From Verrucomicrobiales bacterium (GTDB lineage Bacteria; Verrucomicrobiota; Verrucomicrobiia; Limisphaerales; UBA1100), in contig WTHG01000160.1 in the NCBI GenBank assembly GCA_011523245.1, positions 1 through 5,079 of the forward strand: a DNA stretch of 5,079 nucleotides, given 5' to 3'. Every line of letters starts with the position of its first letter. The first letter of the stretch is position 1. The notes beneath the pieces are model-generated. The model was not told the DNA's origin, searched no databases, and worked only from the letters and a program-made list of their open reading frames with translations. Below are positions 1-5,079 of this stretch, piece by piece. The position numbers and the translations under genes were made by a program.

Positions 1-783
1 AATCCCATTGCCGGGCCAGTCTATATCGAGGGGGCGGAACCTGGTGATGTATTAGTAGCTTGCATTGAGGAGGTGGAGGTGGCGGATTATTCGTGGGTGG
101 CGGTGGGACCAAAGCGCGGTCCGCTGGGTGAGTCCACACGATGGCCGGAATTATCCGCCGAATATACCACCAAAATTTTCCCCCACACACCGGGGCTAAG
201 CGGCACCATGCGGGACGGCACTTTGCATTTTAGCGATTCGATTTCCTGGCCGATCACGCCGTTTATTGGCACGCTTGGAACAGCCCCGGATCGTGAGGTG
301 CGCACAAGTATCGATGGTCAGGGAGCATGGGGCGGCAACTTGGACATGCGTGATGCGGCGGCGGGCAATCGGATTTTGATGCCGGTGTATCACAATGGCG
401 CTTTGTTTTATTTGGGCGACCTTCACGCAAGCCAGGGGGACACGGAATACACGGGCACCGCGGCGGAAACTTGCGGCACCGTGCGGTTACACTTCGAACT
501 CATTAAACAAAAAAAACTACCGTTTGTCCGGATTGAAAAGCCGGAATCATTAATCGCTGTTCAATCGGCTCGCCCGCTGGAGGTGGCGGTGGACACTGCG
601 ACCCAACATCTGATGTCGTGGCTAGTGGAGGAATACGACTTCACTCCGACTGACGCCTATTGCCTAGTGAGCACCTGCCCGGATTTTCGGATTAACGTCT
701 ATCAAATGTGCAACATCGCGCAGTTGAGTTACGTGGCTGGCGCGGAGATCTCCCGGAAGTATTTGCCTAAAAAAAACGGGTAG
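1..783 (+). CDS. Acetamidase/formamidase family protein, C-terminal part (5' end outside window)
   Basis: The reading frame is open from base 1 to a TAG at 781-783, giving 260 visible residues. Family members of the short type are roughly 300 residues, so I infer that only about 40-50 N-terminal residues are missing. The family (FmdA/AmdA) hydrolyses short-chain amides such as formamide or acetamide to the acid plus ammonia, and is normally cytoplasmic. Recognisable family blocks are NPIAGPVYIEGAEPGD at visible residues 1-16, WGGNLDMRDAAAG around 110-122, and MPVYHNGALFYLGDLHASQGD around 127-147. The last has the Gly-Asp-x-His and Gln-Gly-Asp residues typical of the conserved core. There is no signal peptide information because the N-terminus is absent. 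A GTG at 73 is internal, since family homology continues upstream of it. The gene converges with the superoxide dismutase gene, and its final codons lie inside that gene's terminator. The family is clear; the true substrate cannot be told from sequence. Confidence 0.88.
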   Translation, partial: NPIAGPVYIEGAEPGDVLVACIEEVEVADYSWVAVGPKRGPLGESTRWPELSAEYTTKIFPHTPGLSGTMRDGTLHFSDSISWPITPFIGTLGTAPDREVRTSIDGQGAWGGNLDMRDAAAGNRILMPVYHNGALFYLGDLHASQGDTEYTGTAAETCGTVRLHFELIKQKKLPFVRIEKPESLIAVQSARPLEVAVDTATQHLMSWLVEEYDFTPTDAYCLVSTCPDFRINVYQMCNIAQLSYVAGAEISRKYLPKKNG

Positions 784-796
784 GTTGCCCTACCCG
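769..796 (-). terminator. Rho-independent terminator of the minus-strand gene cluster
   Basis: On the minus strand, an 8-bp perfect stem (CCTACCCG pairing with CGGGTAGG as read on the plus strand, 789-796 with 777-784) encloses a 4-base loop at 785-788. It is followed directly by eight Ts, the complement of the A run at 769-776. It begins 28 bp after the superoxide dismutase stop codon, as expected for the end of that transcript. Read on the plus strand, the same hairpin is followed by CTTCAGG rather than a T run, so it should act mainly on the minus strand. It overlaps the last five codons of the convergent amidohydrolase gene, including its TAG, and its A run encodes Lys codons there. Confidence 0.85.
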
Positions 797-824
797 CTTC
801 AGGTTAGTTTAATTAAAAACCGGT

Positions 825-1439
825 TTACGCTCTGGCGGTGGCGTAGTTTGCAGCCACTGCGTCCCAGTTGACCACACTCCAAAAAGCTTTGAGATAATCT
901 GGGCGGCGGTTCTGGTATTTCAGGTAGTAGGCGTGTTCCCAAACATCGCAACCAAGTATCGGAGTGCGGCCTTCCGTGAGCGGAGTGTCCTGGTTCGGTG
1001 TGCTGCACACACACAGACTGCCGTCGCTCTTGACGCACAGCCAAGCCCAGCCACTACCGAAGCGCGTGGCGCCAGCTGCTTCAAAATCTTCCTTGAATTT
1101 ATCCAGACCACCTAGCTCGGACTCAATGGCCTGAGCTAAATCACCTATTGGTTCGCCGCCACCGCCGGGCGCCATGATGGTCCAGAACAGCGAATGGTTC
1201 GCGTGGCCGCCGCCGTTATTGCGAACGGCGCCGCGAATGGCTTCGGGCAAGGCATCCAGATCACTAACCAGCTCTTCAATGCTTTTGCCTGCGAGATCAT
1301 CGTGGCCTTCGAGTGCGGCGTTGAGCTTGGCGATGTAAGTTGCGTGATGCTTGCTATGGTGGATTTCCATGGTCTGCGCATCAATATGCGGCTCCAGCGC
1401 GTCGTGCGCGTAGGGGAGTTCAGGTAGTTCGTATGCCAT
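825..1439 (-). CDS. sodA: Superoxide dismutase, Mn-type (Fe/Mn family)
   Basis: A 204-residue protein of full family length that dismutates superoxide to oxygen and hydrogen peroxide; no signal peptide is seen, so it is probably cytosolic. Numbering from the ATG at 1439, the four metal ligands are all present: His27 (MEIHHSKHH), His82 (ANHSLFW), and Asp165 and His169 (DVWEHAYYL). Tyr35 matches the active-site tyrosine. The outer-sphere glutamine is in the C-terminal half (STPNQDTPL, Gln150), and Gly-Gly precedes the second ligand block instead of the Gln found in Fe enzymes. Both point to Mn specificity by family rules, although cambialistic use cannot be excluded. The ATG at 1439 is preferred over an in-frame TTG at 1445 because it gives the usual short N-terminus before ELPELPYAHDALEPH. 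No good Shine-Dalgarno sequence precedes it. It is the last gene of the minus-strand cluster, 58 bp after hisH. Four cysteines (135, 143, 145, 164) are unusual. Confidence 0.96.
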   Translation of the reverse strand: MAYELPELPYAHDALEPHIDAQTMEIHHSKHHATYIAKLNAALEGHDDLAGKSIEELVSDLDALPEAIRGAVRNNGGGHANHSLFWTIMAPGGGGEPIGDLAQAIESELGGLDKFKEDFEAAGATRFGSGWAWLCVKSDGSLCVCSTPNQDTPLTEGRTPILGCDVWEHAYYLKYQNRRPDYLKAFWSVVNWDAVAANYATARA

Positions 1440-1462
1440 AATCAATAAATGGTTGAGGTCTC

Positions 1463-1491
1463 ACTGTAGCAACGCGGGCCACTTCGGGCAA
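1463..1491 (-). promoter_or_regulatory. Possible weak sigma70-type promoter ahead of the superoxide dismutase gene
   Basis: In the 58-bp gap after hisH, the minus strand reads TTGCCC (1491-1486), 17 bases, then TACAGT (1468-1463). Each hexamer matches 4 of 6 consensus bases and the spacing is ideal. Transcription would start near 1456, leaving a leader of roughly 17 bases. A match this weak can arise by chance, and the organism's promoter consensus is unknown. The longer gap here compared with the 3-bp and 15-bp gaps upstream is mild support for an independent promoter. Confidence 0.22.
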
Positions 1492-1497
1492 GCTTCG

Positions 1498-2109
1498 CTA
1501 GATGAGGTTCACAAAGTTTGTGAGCAATTGAAGTCCAACTTTTTGGCTTTTTTCAGGGTGAAACTGCGTGGCAAACACGTTGTCACGCCATACCGCCGAG
1601 GTGAAGTTCACCCCATATTCGGTGCGGGTGGCCACAATCGATTCATCCTTCGGTTTCGGGTAATAACTGTGCACGAAATAAAAGTGGCTGCCAGATTCGA
1701 TCCCCTGCAGGATCGGGCAATTGGGTTGGGTTACGTGCACTTCGTTCCACCCAATCTGGGGCACTTTGACCTCAGTCAAAGGGAAACGTACCACGCTGCC
1801 TTCAAAAACCCCAAGGCCAGCCGCACAGGAATTGAATTCCTCACTGTTCTCGAAGAGGGCTTGGTATCCAACGCAGATACCGAGAAACGGTTTGCCGGTG
1901 AAAACGAATTCGCGCGCCGCTTCAAAGAGCTCCTGTTGCTGCATGGCGTTGATGCAATCATCAAAAGCGCCCACGCCCGGCAAGACAACAGCATCGGCCT
2001 GCTTCACTAATTCTGGGCTCGGCACTAACTGCACATCTCCGCCGGCCGCGGTGATGGCCTTTTGCACGCTGCGAACATTACCCGCGCCATAATCAAGAAG
2101 TGCGATCAC
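1498..2109 (-). CDS. hisH: Imidazole glycerol phosphate synthase, glutamine amidotransferase subunit HisH
   Basis: A 203-residue class I glutamine amidotransferase, full length for HisH. It releases ammonia from glutamine and passes it to HisF, which forms imidazole glycerol phosphate and AICAR in histidine synthesis. The N-terminus MIALLDYGAGNVRSV is the family signature and fixes the GTG start at 2109. The oxyanion-hole region is PGVGAFDD (44-51). The nucleophile is Cys79 in GICVGYQALFE, and His184 and Glu186 (TQFHPEKSQ) complete the triad, so the glutaminase should be active. FYFVHSYY (143-150) is also typical. One departure: the usual PHMGWN-like block reads PQIGWN (117-122). It starts 15 bp after the rlmN stop without a Shine-Dalgarno sequence, suggesting translational coupling. 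No other his gene, including the obligate partner hisF, is in the window. Confidence 0.96.
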   Translation of the reverse strand: MIALLDYGAGNVRSVQKAITAAGGDVQLVPSPELVKQADAVVLPGVGAFDDCINAMQQQELFEAAREFVFTGKPFLGICVGYQALFENSEEFNSCAAGLGVFEGSVVRFPLTEVKVPQIGWNEVHVTQPNCPILQGIESGSHFYFVHSYYPKPKDESIVATRTEYGVNFTSAVWRDNVFATQFHPEKSQKVGLQLLTNFVNLI

Positions 2110-2124
2110 GGGGCGTTTTGTAGC

Positions 2125-3216
2125 TCACAGAGCCTCTTCGGCCAATTCCTTTTCGGTGCGCAACCGCAGTTGCCCGCAGGCCGCATCAATATCATGCCCC
2201 TTCTCACGTCGAAGCGTTACCGGAGTGCCCAGGGCTTTCAGGCCATTTAGAAATGCATCCTGTGTCCCGATGCTGGGCCTGTTCCATTCCAAGCCGTCCA
2301 CATGATTGTATGGGATGAGATTTACCTTGGCGCGCAGCTCAGTAGCCAATTGTGCCAACGGTGAAATTTGCTCTGGATGATCATTGATGCCTTCAATGAG
2401 AATGTATTCCAGCGTGATCATACCATTTTTCACTGATTGATATTCGCTGGCCGCGGCGGCGAGTTCCTTGAGTGGGTAACGCTGATTGATGGGCATGATC
2501 TTTTCCCGCACTGCATCGGTGGCGCCGTGTAGGCTAATGGCCAATCGATACTGTTTGGGATGATGTGCCAGATCGAGAATACGCGGAACTAGGCCGCTAG
2601 TTGAGATGGTTATTTTTCGCGCACCAATCCCTGCGCCCCATTCAGCGTTCAGGGTTTCCAATGCCTCCATAAGGTTCTCGTAATTGGCCATTGGTTCGCC
2701 CATGCCCATGATCACAAGGTTGGTAATCAGGCGTTCACGGGCGCTGGCAGCATCGCGACGAATCCTTTCCACAGCAAGGACTTGATCCACGATTTCAGCC
2801 GGCGTCAGATTTCGCTTAAATCCACCCAAGCCACTGGCGCAAAACCGGCAGCCGTATGCGCAGCCGACCTGTGTGGAAACACACAACGTATGGCGGTCAC
2901 TGGATTCGCCGTACAACGCTGGGTTAGCCGGAATAAGGACGCTCTCAACGAATTGACCGTCGTTTAATTTCCAGAGGTATTTTAAGGTGGTATCCAGACT
3001 CCCCTGCTCCTGAGCCGCTTCAACAGTGGAAAACTGAAAAGCCTCTGCCAATTGATTGCGCAATGAGTCTGGTATATTGCTCATGGCAGACCAATCCACA
3101 GCGGCCTTTTGGTGGACCCATTGCAAAATTTGATCAGCGCGGTAGGTGGGCTCGTTATGTTGCACGAGCCAGTTTTTTAGGCTCTCGGGCGATTGGGATG
3201 AGATCGGCGGAAGCAC
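2125..3216 (-). CDS. rlmN: Dual-specificity RNA methyltransferase RlmN (23S rRNA A2503 / tRNA A37 C2-methyltransferase)
   Basis: A 363-residue radical-SAM enzyme of normal length that adds a C2 methyl to adenosine 2503 of 23S rRNA and, in studied bacteria, to A37 of some tRNAs. Order: an N-terminal accessory domain (about 10-65, with EPTYRADQILQWVHQK), then the radical-SAM barrel. The [4Fe-4S] motif is CAYGCRFC with Cys119, Cys123 and Cys126. GMGEP at 171-175 is the SAM-contacting motif. Cys347 in DIDAACGQL matches the cysteine that is methylated during catalysis, and Cys112 (TLCVSTQVGC) matches the resolving cysteine. The GTG at 3216 is the only reasonable start: an in-frame TAG (the phosphorylase stop) lies one codon upstream, and the next Met (residue 45) would remove most of the accessory domain. 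It is third from last in a tight minus-strand cluster. The cluster enzyme Cfr (C8 methylation) is less likely given the sequence and length. Confidence 0.96.
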   Translation of the reverse strand: MLPPISSQSPESLKNWLVQHNEPTYRADQILQWVHQKAAVDWSAMSNIPDSLRNQLAEAFQFSTVEAAQEQGSLDTTLKYLWKLNDGQFVESVLIPANPALYGESSDRHTLCVSTQVGCAYGCRFCASGLGGFKRNLTPAEIVDQVLAVERIRRDAASARERLITNLVIMGMGEPMANYENLMEALETLNAEWGAGIGARKITISTSGLVPRILDLAHHPKQYRLAISLHGATDAVREKIMPINQRYPLKELAAAASEYQSVKNGMITLEYILIEGINDHPEQISPLAQLATELRAKVNLIPYNHVDGLEWNRPSIGTQDAFLNGLKALGTPVTLRREKGHDIDAACGQLRLRTEKELAEEAL

Positions 3217-3219
3217 GCG

Positions 3220-5079
3220 CTAGACCTGATAGTATTTGCGGGAATAATCCTGTACCATTCGCCATGTGTTATACTGCGGCGCAACGGTCGCCATAGCGCG
3301 ACGCATTTTGTGAATCCATTTGCGAGGTAATCCGGCTTGGTCGCGATCGTAAAAAGTTGGGATGACTTCCTCGGACAGCACCCGGTACAGGTTCTCACTG
3401 TCGAGCCGATCCTGTTCCTCAATATTATCGGGATGTTCGTCGCCGCCGATGGAAAAGCCATTTTCACCATCAAACACTTCCCGCCACCAGCCGTCCATGA
3501 TGCTGCAATTTAGCCCGCCATGCGCGGCGGTTTTCATACCGCTTGTGCCACTGGCTTCCAGTGGGCGTCGGGGGTTATTGAGCCAAACATCACATCCACC
3601 CACCAGCATTCGGCCGATCTGGATATCGTAGTTTTCGATGAACACCAGATGCCCGGCCAATTCGCTGTGTTTGGATAGATGGGCGATTTTCTGAATGAAG
3701 CGCTTGCCTTCTTCATCGGCCGGATGTGCCTTGCCGGCATAAATAAACTGCACTGGCCGGTCGGCGGTCTTGGCCAGTTTGGCGACTTTCTCGAAGTGAT
3801 CAAATATCAACGGCGCCCTTTTATAAGTTGCAAAACGGCGGGCAAATCCAATGGTCAACGTGTCAGCATCGAGTAGATGATCGAGGGTGATAAAATCTCC
3901 TTCGCGCGCTTTAGGGTCATCGATCAAACGGCTGCGGGTGAAGTCAATTAATTCGCGGCGAAGCCGGTAGCGAAGCGCCCAGAGCTCCTCGTCTGAGATG
4001 AACTCGGGATCGTTCACGCGGGCCCAGAAATTAGGGCAATTGATTTTTTCATGGAACAATTCGTCCTCATCAACGCGTGTCTGCCAAAAGTCGCGAGCGG
4101 GTTTACTCATCCAGCCAAGCAGATGAATTCCATTGGTCACATGCCCGATTGGCACGTCATTAACGGGGGCATTGTACTTATCCTGCCACATCTCCCGGCT
4201 TACTGCGCCGTGCAATTCGCTGACTCCATTGGCGGCGCGAGCAGTGTTGAGCGCGAGCACAGTCATGCAAAACGTTTCGTTCTCATCCTCTGCATTGAGC
4301 CGACCAAGTGCCATGAGATCCTTATGGGAGAGACTCAGATGTTGCTCGTAACGATTGAGCGCATAACTCATGAGGCCTGGGTGAAAGCGGTCGTGACCGG
4401 CAGGTACCGGTGTGTGCGTGGTAAAGATGCATTCCTCACGTGTGGCGCTCAAGGCAGCGTCAAAGTTATCGCCACCAGCCATACGTTCTCGGATTAATTC
4501 CAGCGCGAGAAAGGCGGCGTGACCCTCGTTCATGTGAAAAACCGAGGGTGTTTCATCCAAGGCCCGGAGTAATTTGACGCCCCCGATGCCGAGGAGGATT
4601 TCCTGCTGGATACGTGTGGTGCTGTCGCCGCCATAAACCCGCAGTGTGAGGTCGCGGTAGTGCGGCGGGTTCTCCGGGAGATTGGTATCCAGTAAATAAA
4701 GCGGGCACCGGCCGACGTTGATTCGCCAGGATCGGAAGTGGACAGTATCGGTTGCGATATCGACCGAGCAAATGAGCGGCTCCCCCTCAGCATCCACCAC
4801 TGCATCCATGGGGAGATTGCGCGGATTGAGTTGGTTGTAATATTCAGTCTGCCAGTTGTCCTGATTAATAGTTTGCTGAAAATATCCTTCCCGATAAAAC
4901 AAGGTGATACCGCAAAAGTTGAGGCCGAGGTCGCTGGCACTCTTGATATGGTCGCCAGCCAGCACACCTAGTCCCCCGGCGGCAATCGGCAATGTTTCGT
5001 GCAAACCAAATTCTGCGGAAAAATAAGCAATCCTCCGCTCGGAAAGATCGACCGCTTCACGCGTGACCCAAGTGTCTTG
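3220..5079 (-). CDS. glgP: Alpha-glucan (glycogen) phosphorylase, N-terminus outside window
   Basis: The minus-strand frame is open from the right edge to a TAG at 3220-3222, giving 619 visible residues. It belongs to the GT35 phosphorylases, the short alpha-glucan phosphorylase type, which use PLP to cut alpha-1,4-glucans with phosphate, releasing glucose-1-phosphate. Visible blocks in order: RIAYFSAEFGLHETLPI then GGLGVLAGDHIKSASDLG (visible residues about 15-52), HMNEGHAAF (about 182-190), THTPVPAGHDRF (about 221-232), HVTNGIHLLGW (about 313-323), GFARRFATYKR (about 411-421), YAGKAHPADEEGK (about 447-459), and EASGTSGMK (about 508-516). The PLP-binding lysine of this last block is encoded at 3532-3534. 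The TTG at 5004 is internal, since homology continues upstream. About 100 N-terminal residues are likely missing. The protein ends soon after the catalytic domain (SRKYYQV), which is normal for this subfamily. Whether glycogen or shorter maltodextrins are preferred cannot be read here. It is the first visible gene of the cluster. Confidence 0.93.
   Translation of the reverse strand, partial: QDTWVTREAVDLSERRIAYFSAEFGLHETLPIAAGGLGVLAGDHIKSASDLGLNFCGITLFYREGYFQQTINQDNWQTEYYNQLNPRNLPMDAVVDAEGEPLICSVDIATDTVHFRSWRINVGRCPLYLLDTNLPENPPHYRDLTLRVYGGDSTTRIQQEILLGIGGVKLLRALDETPSVFHMNEGHAAFLALELIRERMAGGDNFDAALSATREECIFTTHTPVPAGHDRFHPGLMSYALNRYEQHLSLSHKDLMALGRLNAEDENETFCMTVLALNTARAANGVSELHGAVSREMWQDKYNAPVNDVPIGHVTNGIHLLGWMSKPARDFWQTRVDEDELFHEKINCPNFWARVNDPEFISDEELWALRYRLRRELIDFTRSRLIDDPKAREGDFITLDHLLDADTLTIGFARRFATYKRAPLIFDHFEKVAKLAKTADRPVQFIYAGKAHPADEEGKRFIQKIAHLSKHSELAGHLVFIENYDIQIGRMLVGGCDVWLNNPRRPLEASGTSGMKTAAHGGLNCSIMDGWWREVFDGENGFSIGGDEHPDNIEEQDRLDSENLYRVLSEEVIPTFYDRDQAGLPRKWIHKMRRAMATVAPQYNTWRMVQDYSRKYYQV
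3224..3227 (-). promoter_or_regulatory. Weak ribosome binding site for rlmN inside the phosphorylase gene
   Basis: The minus strand reads CAGGTCTAGCGC before the GTG. The AGGT core lies 7 bases upstream of the start codon, within the last two sense codons (Gln-Val) of the phosphorylase gene. It is only a four-base match to the anti-Shine-Dalgarno sequence. Initiation may depend mainly on ribosomes finishing the phosphorylase at the adjacent TAG. Confidence 0.35.

Larger units (their letters stand above)
825..5079 (-). other. Putative operon: glgP - rlmN - hisH - sodA
   Basis: Four genes lie on the minus strand with gaps of 3, 15 and 58 bp and no hairpin with a T run between them. The first good terminator lies at 769-796, after the last gene. 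This supports co-transcription, at least of glgP-rlmN-hisH. The upstream promoter and any further upstream genes lie beyond the right edge. The sodA gene may also have its own weak promoter. The grouping is inferred from spacing only. Confidence 0.6.

Noticed and set aside
73..75. GTG at 73 as the amidohydrolase start
   Set aside because: The frame is open to base 1 and encodes the conserved NPIAGPVYIEGAEPGD block upstream, so this is an internal valine codon.
777..796. The hairpin as an equally good plus-strand terminator for the amidohydrolase gene
   Set aside because: On the plus strand, the stem is followed by CTTCAGGTTAG without a T run, so only the minus-strand reading meets the usual criteria.
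1443..1445. TTG at 1445 as the superoxide dismutase start
   Set aside because: It adds only Met-Ile before a proper ATG. The ATG start gives the standard family N-terminus and places the first metal ligand at residue 27.
1240..1493. An 11-base repeat (CTTCGGGCAAG) inside sod and in the hisH-sod gap
   Set aside because: There are only two copies, one of them within conserved coding sequence. It is probably chance, with no repeat array or element edges nearby.
1453..2010. A 185-codon plus-strand open frame opposite hisH
   Set aside because: It lies wholly antisense to a clear, full-length HisH and its translation resembles no family I recognise, so it is most likely a shadow of the hisH codon pattern.
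4051..4497. A 148-codon plus-strand open frame opposite the phosphorylase gene
   Set aside because: It is antisense to strongly conserved phosphorylase sequence, has no recognisable motif, and is explained by codon bias on the other strand.
4530..4967. A 145-codon minus-strand open frame overlapping the phosphorylase gene
   Set aside because: It is an alternate frame within the same strand as glgP. The translation has no family features, while the glgP frame carries continuous conserved motifs.
5002..5004. TTG at 5004 as the phosphorylase start
   Set aside because: The codons upstream to the window edge continue the conserved RIAYFSAEFG block in frame, so the start lies outside the window.

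Overview
The window looks like ordinary chromosomal housekeeping DNA from a free-living bacterium of medium GC content. It holds five protein genes packed tightly together, and two of them run off the window ends. I see no insertion sequence, integrase, CRISPR array, tRNA, rRNA or phage gene. The protein set does not fix the phylum. The short-form alpha-glucan phosphorylase, frequent GTG starts and weak or absent Shine-Dalgarno sequences would fit something like a Verrucomicrobiota-type or related environmental bacterium, but that is a low-confidence guess.

Left end, plus strand: the last 260 residues of an acetamidase/formamidase-family amidohydrolase enter from the left and stop at 783. It converges on everything else in the window. 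The 41-bp gap that follows carries an 8-bp GC-rich hairpin. Read on the minus strand, this hairpin is followed by eight Ts and is a convincing intrinsic terminator for the minus-strand genes; it also overlaps the last codons and the stop of the amidohydrolase.

Rest of the window, minus strand, in transcription order (right to left): alpha-glucan (glycogen) phosphorylase, N-terminus outside the window; 3 bp; rlmN (rRNA/tRNA m2A methyltransferase); 15 bp; hisH (glutaminase subunit of imidazole glycerol phosphate synthase); 58 bp; Mn-type superoxide dismutase; then the terminator. The tiny gaps, shared strand and single clear terminator at the end suggest one transcription unit, possibly with an extra weak promoter ahead of the superoxide dismutase gene.

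The four genes belong to different processes: glucan breakdown to glucose-1-phosphate, RNA methylation, histidine synthesis and superoxide removal. I found no novel multi-gene system. The points most worth checking are the rlmN-sod linkage, the phosphorylase stop codon in frame with and one codon away from the rlmN start, the terminator embedded in the end of a convergent gene, and the scarcity of Shine-Dalgarno sequences.
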